Origin: Fimbriiglobus sp.
GTDB lineage: Bacteria; Planctomycetota; Planctomycetia; Gemmatales; Gemmataceae
Assembly (NCBI GenBank): GCA_025352585.1
Contig: JANXTD010000376.1
Location: 1 to 9,396 of the forward strand
Length of the DNA stretch: 9,396 nucleotides
Reading direction: 5' to 3'
Shown: positions 1-4,284 of the stretch, one piece after another
Numbering within the stretch: position 1 is the stretch's first letter
How the letters are laid out: every line of letters begins with the position of its first letter
Made by a program: the position numbers and the translations under genes
The notes under the pieces: generated by a model
The model's input: only the letters and a program-made list of their open reading frames with translations
Database searches by the model: none
Told to the model about the DNA's origin: nothing

Positions 1-1
1 T

Positions 2-83
2 GCCAGTGGAGCAGCTGCCAGTGGAGTGGTCGCCAGTGGAGTGGTTGCCAGTGGAGCAGCTGCCAGTGGAGTGGTTGCCAGTG
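2..83. repeat. 15-bp tandem repeat array, truncated by window edge
   Basis: Five full 15-bp units (2-16, 17-31, 32-46, 47-61, 62-76) and a partial sixth (77-83) all begin GCCAGTGGAG. The last five bases come in two types, CAGCT (A) and TGGTY (B), in the order A-B-B-A-B. The array begins at the window edge, so its full length is unknown. Because the unit is a multiple of three, the plus frame reads as a pentapeptide repeat, LPVEW or LPVEQ (one copy SPVEW). It could be a coding repeat or a non-coding minisatellite; the sequence does not decide. Confidence 0.9.
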
Positions 84-263
84 TTCGTGTCTTTAGCCAT
101 GAGAGAGGATAAGAAGGAATTAGAGAGCTGGCACAGCCAGATAGAGGATACAGAGGCAGGTTCCAATGACGATGACGGCCGAACTGCCGAGGCCGAGGAG
201 AAAGGTCTTTACCATGTTTGTTTGGGGGAAGTAATAAACTATGTATATCTTACACTAAGTTGA
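3..263 (+). CDS. Hypothetical protein C-terminus with PVE[WQ]LPVE repeats (5' partial)
   Basis: This frame is open at the left edge and ends at TGA 261-263. The visible product starts with about five LPVEW/LPVEQ pentapeptides, followed by an acidic, hydrophilic stretch (a run of D/E residues around SNDDDGRTAEAEEKG) and a short hydrophobic tail ending VINYVYLTLS. I recognise no family. ATG at 100 could be an internal start, but no Shine-Dalgarno precedes it. The frame faces the minus-strand gene cluster ending at 414, with 150 bases between them. Only the open frame and in-frame repeat argue for coding, so this is weak; a chance open frame through a tandem repeat is the main alternative. Confidence 0.3.
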   Translation, partial: PVEQLPVEWSPVEWLPVEQLPVEWLPVFVSLAMREDKKELESWHSQIEDTEAGSNDDDGRTAEAEEKGLYHVCLGEVINYVYLTLS

Positions 264-278
264 GGATTATGTCAAACA

Positions 279-344
279 AGGGGATGCAGGGCGGCAGTTC
301 TCGTCCCCAAGTTTCTTCTCGGGTCTACCGCCCTGTAAGCCCCT
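279..344. other. Long imperfect inverted repeat between convergent frames
   Basis: AGGGG (279-283) pairs with CCCCT (340-344). After a 3x4 internal loop, CAGGGCGG (287-294) pairs with CCGCCCTG (328-335). After one mismatch, AG (296-297) pairs with CT (325-326). The apical loop is about 27 nt. In total 15 pairs form a strong GC-rich stem in otherwise AT-richer DNA. No T-run follows on either strand, so it is not a textbook intrinsic terminator. Its place between a plus frame ending at 263 and a minus cluster ending at 414 fits a transcript-end structure or a structured small RNA. Confidence 0.5.
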
Positions 345-369
345 GATAGAGATCCCGTACTGACGTAGG

Positions 370-388
370 GAACCTCAGTCAGAGGTTC
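370..388. other. Perfect 7-bp hairpin downstream of small-gene cluster
   Basis: GAACCTC (370-376) and GAGGTTC (382-388) are perfect inverted repeats around a 5-nt loop. The hairpin lies 25 nt past the stop of the last minus-strand frame (414). No T-tract follows it in either direction. It may be a 3'-end stabilising or rho-dependent termination structure; there is no direct evidence for either. Confidence 0.4.
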
Positions 389-413
389 AATGTTGTGAAA
401 GAGCTTTTGAGTT

Positions 414-545
414 CTACTTCTTCCCGTTCCTCTCCCGCTCCCGCATGAGCCATAGGAATTCATTGGAGAACTTGATTCGCTTGTTACATTTCCGCTTGGG
501 CTTGTTTTCGGGACGGTCATCCCAGAGGAGGGGTGTGGTGGTCAT
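414..545 (-). CDS. Small basic hypothetical protein (43 aa)
   Basis: The product starts MTTTPLLWDDRPENK and ends MRERERNGKK; it is strongly basic, with many Lys and Arg. I chose ATG at 545 because it overlaps the TGA of the preceding gene as ATGA (542-545), the same coupling used further upstream in this cluster. A longer version starting at 602 would lie inside the neighbouring gene and is less likely. No domain is recognisable. Small charged frames at the end of an overlapping gene string are common in phage early or accessory regions. Reality as a gene rests on the overlap and on amino-acid composition that looks protein-like. Confidence 0.45.
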   Translation of the reverse strand: MTTTPLLWDDRPENKPKRKCNKRIKFSNEFLWLMRERERNGKK

Positions 546-1060
546 CTTGGGCCAGGGGAAAGGGAGCGGATGCGGCGTAGTGCCTTGGTTGATGCAGCAC
601 ACATAAAATTGTTGTCAATCTCTTCTAAAGCCTCCATAGCCACCTTCAGCTTCTCATCTCTCTTCCTCGTCTCTTCCAGATAGCGGAGGTTCGTGGCCGT
701 TTGCTCTTCCATGATGGTAATCTGTTCTTTCTCCAGTTCTGCTAGCTTCTCCTTATAGCTGTCTCGCTCTTTCTGGAGGGATGAATACATGTCTTCCGCT
801 CCTGCTATGAAGCAATCGCACTTTTGAGGACCATCGTTGAAACGACAGTAGTGTTGTTGTAACAGCTTATCTATTTGTGTAGATGGTGTTAGTGGTTTAG
901 TCGAGACACAAAACCCGCTCTTCGTTGGCTGCGCGCCGCACACGTCGCACGGCTTCCTGCTCACAGTAGAAGACTCAATGCCACCTTGCCTGTGGGTTTG
1001 GCAGAAGTTTCCTGCCGATGGTGTTACAGGGTCTGCCGGTGATGTGGTGTCCTTATCCAT
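542..1060 (-). CDS. Hypothetical coiled-coil protein with Cys motifs, phage-like
   Basis: This 172-aa protein has three parts. Residues 1-16 contain the leader DPVTPSA shared with the gene before it. Residues 38-51 hold CDVC plus a further Cys51, a possible metal site. From about residue 54 it restarts with STKPLTPSTQIDKLL and continues to the shared SLQKERDSYKE, paralleling the 105-aa gene at 1493-1810. Residues 92-150 are a predicted coiled coil rich in E, K and L (LAELEKEQITIMEEQ). It overlaps the upstream gene by 8 nt (1053-1060) and the downstream one by ATGA. No Shine-Dalgarno lies before the start. It looks like a fusion of a leader-plus-Cys module to a paralogue of its neighbour. Function unknown. 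Confidence 0.6.
   Translation of the reverse strand: MDKDTTSPADPVTPSAGNFCQTHRQGGIESSTVSRKPCDVCGAQPTKSGFCVSTKPLTPSTQIDKLLQQHYCRFNDGPQKCDCFIAGAEDMYSSLQKERDSYKEKLAELEKEQITIMEEQTATNLRYLEETRKRDEKLKVAMEALEEIDNNFMCAASTKALRRIRSLSPGPR
750..781. repeat. 32-bp exact direct repeat, copy 1
   Basis: These 32 bases recur exactly at 1644-1675. Both copies lie in the same reading phase and encode the shared peptide SLQKERDSYKE in two neighbouring minus-strand genes. Identity at DNA level points to recent duplication or gene conversion between the two frames. Confidence 0.9.
882..902. repeat. 21-bp direct repeat (KPLTPS coding), copy 1
   Basis: Identical to 1788-1808. It encodes the TKPLTPS segment, internal to the 172-aa protein here and at the amino terminus of the 105-aa protein in the other copy. 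Confidence 0.85.
1013..1033. repeat. 21-bp direct repeat (DPVTPSA coding), copy 1
   Basis: Identical to 1470-1490. It encodes the DPVTPSA leader near the amino terminus of the 172-aa protein; the other copy does the same for the 147-aa protein. Confidence 0.85.
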
Positions 1061-1496
1061 TGATTGATTGGTAAGCTAAATAAAGAGCTTTGCAGCGTTC
1101 GGGGATGTCGGCATAAATGTATTGCCATGCTCCGGCTTCATCTTTCTTTTCGTTTGGGAATGACAGCACAAAGTTATGAAGCATTTTTCTAAATAACTCC
1201 TCATCCTCCATCAACTTCTCCTCTATCTCTCTCCAGTAGTTCCAGTCGGTCAGGGGATTCCAGTAATGGCCAACACCACACATTGATAGAGCTTCGGGTC
1301 TTGGACGCTTCCTCCAACTGAACGACTTCTCCTCTCGGCACGACTCATTGCACTTCCCGCATGTTTCGCAGCAATAGTGGTTCATACGTGTCCACTCTTC
1401 TTTCTCCCATTCCATCATCTCCGTCGCCATCCATGCAATCCTCTGCTCGTCCGTCATAGCGTCCCATTTTGCCGATGGTGTTACAGGGTCAGTCAT
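1053..1496 (-). CDS. Phage ABA-sandwich-like protein with inserted Cys-rich knuckle
   Basis: This 147-aa protein starts MTDPVTPSAKWDAM. Residues 16-30 (DEQRIAWMATEMMEW), WNPLTDW at 79-85 with the helix WREIEEKLMED, and the ending IPERCKALYLAY at 131-142 follow the pattern of small tailed-phage proteins of the phage ABA sandwich type (an amino-terminal helix ending near a Trp, then YWNP, then a carboxy-terminal helix with PERC/A). Between them, residues 42-53 hold five Cys (42, 43, 46, 49, 53), a likely metal-binding insert. The start overlaps the stop of the gene before it as ATGA (1493-1496). No Shine-Dalgarno is present. The family is assigned by eye and not certain; function in the family is unknown. 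Confidence 0.6.
   Translation of the reverse strand: MTDPVTPSAKWDAMTDEQRIAWMATEMMEWEKEEWTRMNHYCCETCGKCNESCREEKSFSWRKRPRPEALSMCGVGHYWNPLTDWNYWREIEEKLMEDEELFRKMLHNFVLSFPNEKKDEAGAWQYIYADIPERCKALYLAYQSING
1470..1490. repeat. 21-bp direct repeat (DPVTPSA coding), copy 2
   Basis: Second copy of the repeat at 1013-1033, immediately inside the start of the 147-aa gene. Confidence 0.85.
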
Positions 1497-1810
1497 ACTG
1501 TTGGGGGGTAGTGGTTATTGAGAGAGGAGAGGGCTTCCCTAGAGGGATCACAGCGCCAATGATGCTCACTATGACGGCAGCAAAATTCAGAACAAATAGT
1601 CGAGTTGGCTTCGTCCAACGCCTCCACAGCTTTACAGGCATCTTCCTTATAGCTGTCTCGCTCTTTCTGGAGGGAACGGATGTAGGAAAGCAACACCGGA
1701 ACAAATTTGACTCGCTCAGACCCCACGTCGACCATCCATTTGTATTGAGGGTGATCGAGTTCAAGAAGCAACTTCTCAATCTCCGCCGATGGTGTTAGTG
1801 GTTTAGTCAT
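1493..1810 (-). CDS. Hypothetical small protein with KPLTPS leader and Cys/His cluster
   Basis: This 105-aa product starts MTKPLTPSAEIEKLL. A middle helix (residues 37-66) includes SLQKERDSYKE, shared exactly with the 172-aa neighbour. A Cys/His cluster at 73-87 (C73, C77, C78, H80, H83, H84, C87) could bind a metal. It starts 21 nt after the stop of the preceding frame (1832) and its stop overlaps the next gene's start as ATGA. No Shine-Dalgarno precedes ATG 1810. Plus-strand and alternate minus frames here are shadows; the shared protein motif and gene overlap favour this one. Not recognised as any named family; a phage or mobile-element origin is likely. Confidence 0.6.
   Translation of the reverse strand: MTKPLTPSAEIEKLLLELDHPQYKWMVDVGSERVKFVPVLLSYIRSLQKERDSYKEDACKAVEALDEANSTICSEFCCRHSEHHWRCDPSREALSSLNNHYPPTV
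1644..1675. repeat. 32-bp exact direct repeat, copy 2
   Basis: Second copy of the repeat at 750-781, within the 105-aa gene. Confidence 0.9.
1788..1808. repeat. 21-bp direct repeat (KPLTPS coding), copy 2
   Basis: Second copy of the repeat at 882-902, at the amino terminus of the 105-aa gene. Confidence 0.85.
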
Positions 1811-1831
1811 GTGGATGCTTGGGAAGTGGCG

Positions 1832-1960
1832 TCACGGCTTAGGATAGATAAGTGCTGCTATCATCGCATGCAAGTCTCGCAAGTATTCGGTCTCATCCCA
1901 TCCTTCAATTTTACATGCCTCCATGTCGAAACGAATATCTGCTAGCAGCTTCGTTTTCAT
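1832..1960 (-). CDS. Possible independent 42-aa phage-like ORF at the junction
   Basis: The last 42 codons of the truncated EF-G frame begin at an ATG (1958-1960) and read [11 protein letters not shown], then a continuation with [17 protein letters not shown] and a stop at 1832. From residue 8 onward this does not resemble EF-G, and base composition is that of the left segment. It reads like the whole of, or the end of, a small phage protein. It is followed 21 nt later by the 105-aa gene, as in an operon. GTGGAG lies just before the ATG but belongs to the fusA side of the join, so the true start on the left molecule may differ. Confidence 0.4.
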   Translation of the reverse strand: MKTKLLADIRFDMEACKIEGWDETEYLRDLHAMIAALIYPKP

Positions 1961-2410
1961 TTGCTCCACGCAGGCCCAAAAGTTGGACCCCATTCGGTCG
2001 AGCTTGTTGACGTAGGCCAGCCGGGGCACCTTGTACTTGGTGGCCTGCCGCCAAACGGTCTCGCTCTGGACCTCGACGCCGCCCTTGGCGCAGAACACAC
2101 CGATCGCGCCGTCCAACACACGCAACGACCGCTCGACTTCGGCCGTGAAGTCCACGTGGCCGGGGGTGTCGATGATGTTGATCGTGATGTCGTTGCCGTC
2201 GTGGTCCTTCCAGTCGATGGACACGGCGGCGGAGTTGATCGTGATGCCCTTTTGCATCTCGAGCGGGTCGAAGTCCGTGGTGGTGTCGCCGTCGTCGACG
2301 TCGCCGACCTTGTGCTTGGTGCCGCTGTAATACAGGATGCGCTCGGTGGTGGTCGTCTTGCCGGCGTCCACGTGCGCCATGATCCCGATGTTGCGGATTT
2401 TATCGAGCAT
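1832..2410 (-). CDS. fusA: Elongation factor G, truncated: N-terminal GTPase part only
   Basis: EF-G drives ribosomal translocation with GTP and is normally about 700 aa; this frame is 192 aa and only about the first 150 are EF-G. Visible G motifs: G1 AHVDAGKTT (12-20), switch I ending GITI (55-58), G3 DTPGH (81-85), G4 NKLD (135-138). The G5 loop and domains II-V are absent. The switch region reads [16 protein letters not shown], unlike the EQERGITI of common EF-G, so it may be one of the several EF-G paralogues seen in planctomycetes. EF-G similarity fades at [12 protein letters not shown] (144-155), where GC-rich coding gives way to AT-richer DNA. Either an assembly chimera or a real insertion ended the gene. 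Confidence 0.85.
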   Translation of the reverse strand: MLDKIRNIGIMAHVDAGKTTTTERILYYSGTKHKVGDVDDGDTTTDFDPLEMQKGITINSAAVSIDWKDHDGNDITINIIDTPGHVDFTAEVERSLRVLDGAIGVFCAKGGVEVQSETVWRQATKYKVPRLAYVNKLDRMGSNFWACVEQMKTKLLADIRFDMEACKIEGWDETEYLRDLHAMIAALIYPKP

Positions 2411-2728
2411 CGACTTACGCCGACCGCCAACGGGTCGGCTCCTTCACAGAAAAGAGGGTCGTAAACCGCCGGGGCCACTCGGCCCGGCCAAATGTCGGGC
2501 GACGAAGCCCGAACTTCCATTGTAGACACGCCGACGCCCCCGCGGTTCGGATTTGCGAGCCGACTCGCGGGTGTGTCAGGTTACGCCAAGCGGCCCGAAC
2601 GTCCAGGCACGCGGCCACGCTTCGCCGTGAAGCTTTCGGGTGGGCCGGCCGGCGAATCCGCGATTGCCGCTAGACGCGCCGCCCCCGGCGTGGCAAACTA
2701 ACCCTTCAACCCCCGACGGGCGGAGACG
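2411..2728. other. Divergent intergenic region between fusA and sigma factor gene
   Basis: These 318 bases lie between the start of fusA (minus) and the start of the ECF sigma gene (plus) and should hold both promoters. I see no convincing -35/-10 pair for either. TACAAT on the minus strand (2519-2524) is a possible fusA -10 without a good -35. The only clear structures are the hairpin at 2419-2439 and an 8-bp GGCCGGCC palindrome near 2643-2650. Frames crossing the region are shadows. Confidence 0.6.
2419..2439 (-). promoter_or_regulatory. Hairpin in fusA leader next to start codon
   Basis: GCCGACC (2419-2425) and GGTCGGC (2433-2439) form a perfect 7-bp stem with a 7-nt loop. On the fusA transcript the stem ends 8 nt before the ATG at 2410, where a ribosome-binding site would lie, so it could limit initiation. 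No protein partner is evident; it may be coincidence in GC-rich DNA. Confidence 0.3.
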
Positions 2729-3328
2729 ATGCAAAGCGTGGCGATCTACGACGGGCCGACCCCCGTCCCCCTGCTGGAGGAACTCGCCATCGCCGGCTCG
2801 GAGGCGGGCTGGGAGCGCTTCGTCTTCCTGTACGAGCCGTTTTTGCGCGGCCAACTGCGCCGCTACGGCCTGCAACCCTGCGACGAGGCCGACCTCGTCC
2901 AGGAGGTGTTCGTCGTGGTCCTGCGGAAGCTCGGCGAGTTCCGCCACAACGGCAAGTGCGGGGCCTTCCGCGCCTGGCTGCGTGAGATCGTCGTCCACAC
3001 CGCCCGGCACTACTTCGGCCAGCAGCGGCTCCGGCCGGCCCTCGGGGCCGACGAGTGGGCGGCCGAACTCGCCGACGGCGACTCGCCCCTGGCCGCGGAG
3101 TGGGACCGCGAGCACGACCGCCACGTCACCGCCCGGCTGCTCGAACTCGTCCGCGCCGAGTTCGACGAGACGCACTACCAGGCCTTCCGCCGCACCGCGC
3201 TGGACGAGCAGCCGATCGACGACGTGGCCCAAGCCTTGGGCGTCTCGGCCAACGTCGTCTACATTGCCCGCTCGCGGGTTCTGGCCCGGCTCCGCGCCAT
3301 CGGCCGGGGCTTGATGCCCGACGGCTAA
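2729..3328 (+). CDS. ECF-type RNA polymerase sigma factor
   Basis: This 199-aa protein has the two-domain ECF layout. Sigma-2 spans about 28-98, with the core-binding signature DEADLVQEVFVVVLRKL (52-68) and the -10-recognition helix RAWLREIVVHTARHYF (81-96). Sigma-4 spans about 140-192, with a helix-turn-helix, IDDVAQALGVSANVVYIARSRVLARLR, typical of planctomycete ECF factors. An Ala/Gly/Glu-rich linker joins them. ATG 2729 is preceded by GGCGGAGACG, a good Shine-Dalgarno. The next gene, 109 nt downstream on the same strand, encodes a ZAS-like zinc motif plus kinase-like domain, an expected partner. ECF factors redirect RNA polymerase to stress or envelope regulons; the target here is unknown. 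Confidence 0.93.
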   Translation: MQSVAIYDGPTPVPLLEELAIAGSEAGWERFVFLYEPFLRGQLRRYGLQPCDEADLVQEVFVVVLRKLGEFRHNGKCGAFRAWLREIVVHTARHYFGQQRLRPALGADEWAAELADGDSPLAAEWDREHDRHVTARLLELVRAEFDETHYQAFRRTALDEQPIDDVAQALGVSANVVYIARSRVLARLRAIGRGLMPDG

Positions 3329-3366
3329 GTCGTTCGGTAAAAGTATTGAAAAACTAGGCGATTATC

Positions 3367-3396
3367 TTGACGACGGCGAGAAATTGATGCTATCGT
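3367..3396 (+). promoter_or_regulatory. Possible sigma70-like promoter before the ZAS-pseudokinase gene
   Basis: TTGACG (3367-3372) and TATCGT (3391-3396) are separated by 18 nt in a conspicuously AT-rich patch (about 3330-3400) of GC-rich DNA. Transcription would begin near 3403, about 35 nt before the ATG at 3438. It would allow expression separate from the sigma gene. Motif match by eye only. Confidence 0.35.
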
Positions 3397-3437
3397 AAGG
3401 CTCCAGGACGGTTTTCCCCCGCGCCGAGTCGCCGACC

Positions 3438-4274
3438 ATGCCCTCGCCCGCCACGAACCACCCCGACGACTTCGACCTGCTGGCGTACGCGGGGGGTAAG
3501 TTGCGCGCCCGCGACCGCGGCCCGATCGAGTTCCACCTGGCCGACTGCGGGCGGTGCGTCACGCGCCTCGACGCGCTGATGAAGTACGCCACGCCCGACC
3601 CCCTGTTGAAGCGGCTGCGCGCTGTCGGCGACCCCCAAGCCGAGGCCGACCCCACGCCGGTGCCCGGCACACCGGCGGCCGCGGCGTGGCCGGCGCTGGT
3701 GCGGCAACTCGCCGCCGTCGGCCACCCGAACCTGCTGATGCCGCACCCCGGCGACGGCACCCCGCCGGAGCCGCCGCCGGCCGACGGCATCGACTTCCAC
3801 GCCCTCGCCTGCGCGCAGAACCGCCCCGAAGTTCGGCTGGTGTGCGACTACTTCCGGCAGGCGGCGGCGGGCCTCGCGGCGGCACACGCCCAGGGCGTCG
3901 TCCACGGCGACCTGAAGCTCGCCGACTTGCGGCTGTACAGCCGCGCCACCGTCCGCGTGACCGGCTTCCTCGACGCCCGGCTGCGCGACGGCCCGAAGCC
4001 CGAAGCCTCCGGCGACATCGTGGCGCTCGGCCGCTGCTTCGCCGCCCTGCTCTCCGGCCGCGCCTACGGCACCGGGCACGCCGAGTCGCCGTCGGCGGGC
4101 CTCGACCAGACGCTGCCGCCGGAGGTGTACCGCGTCCTGTTGCGGCTCACGTCCGCCGACCCCGCGAAGCGCTACGCCACGATGGCCGAGGCCGCCGACG
4201 ACTTGGCGAGCCTGGTCGCCCCGGTCGGCGAGCGCCGCCCCTGGTGGCGGCGCGTCCTCGGCGCGAAGGGTTAG
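3438..4274 (+). CDS. ZAS-like zinc-motif protein fused to degenerate Ser/Thr kinase (pseudokinase)
   Basis: This 278-aa protein is the probable partner of the sigma factor upstream. Residues 33-40 give H-x3-C-x2-C (H33, C37, C40), the zinc anti-sigma (ZAS) signature, in a short helical domain (about 10-62). After a Pro/Ala linker, residues 84-260 follow a Hanks kinase C-lobe: HPNLL (96-100), GLAAAHAQGVVHGDLKLADL (145-164) and SGDIVALG (191-198), ending DPAKRYATMAEAADDL. The glycine-rich loop, the VAIK lysine and most of the N-lobe are missing. HRD is HGD, the catalytic-loop Asn is Asp, and DFG is replaced by GFL (176-178). Phosphotransfer is therefore unlikely; a regulatory scaffold is more probable. 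No transmembrane helix is seen, so it is cytosolic. The stop lies 10 nt from the convergent transporter gene. Confidence 0.82.
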   Translation: MPSPATNHPDDFDLLAYAGGKLRARDRGPIEFHLADCGRCVTRLDALMKYATPDPLLKRLRAVGDPQAEADPTPVPGTPAAAAWPALVRQLAAVGHPNLLMPHPGDGTPPEPPPADGIDFHALACAQNRPEVRLVCDYFRQAAAGLAAAHAQGVVHGDLKLADLRLYSRATVRVTGFLDARLRDGPKPEASGDIVALGRCFAALLSGRAYGTGHAESPSAGLDQTLPPEVYRVLLRLTSADPAKRYATMAEAADDLASLVAPVGERRPWWRRVLGAKG

Positions 4275-4284
4275 CGTCGCCGCG

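Noticed and set aside
1..83. CRISPR array
   Set aside because: Units are contiguous 15-mers with no spacers.
272..520. 82-aa minus frame over the convergent gap
   Set aside because: It overlaps the 43-aa frame in another phase and crosses both inverted repeats; no protein-like pattern, and it lacks the ATGA overlap.
1469..1798. 109-aa plus frame opposite the 105-aa gene
   Set aside because: It lies opposite a minus frame that shares peptide motifs with its neighbour and fits the overlapping cluster.
1961..2464. 167-aa plus frame opposite fusA
   Set aside because: Antisense of clear EF-G motifs; its composition mirrors the GTPase codons.
2576..3232. 218-aa minus frame opposite the sigma factor gene
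   Set aside because: Antisense shadow in high-GC DNA; the plus frame carries sigma-2 and sigma-4 motifs and a Shine-Dalgarno.
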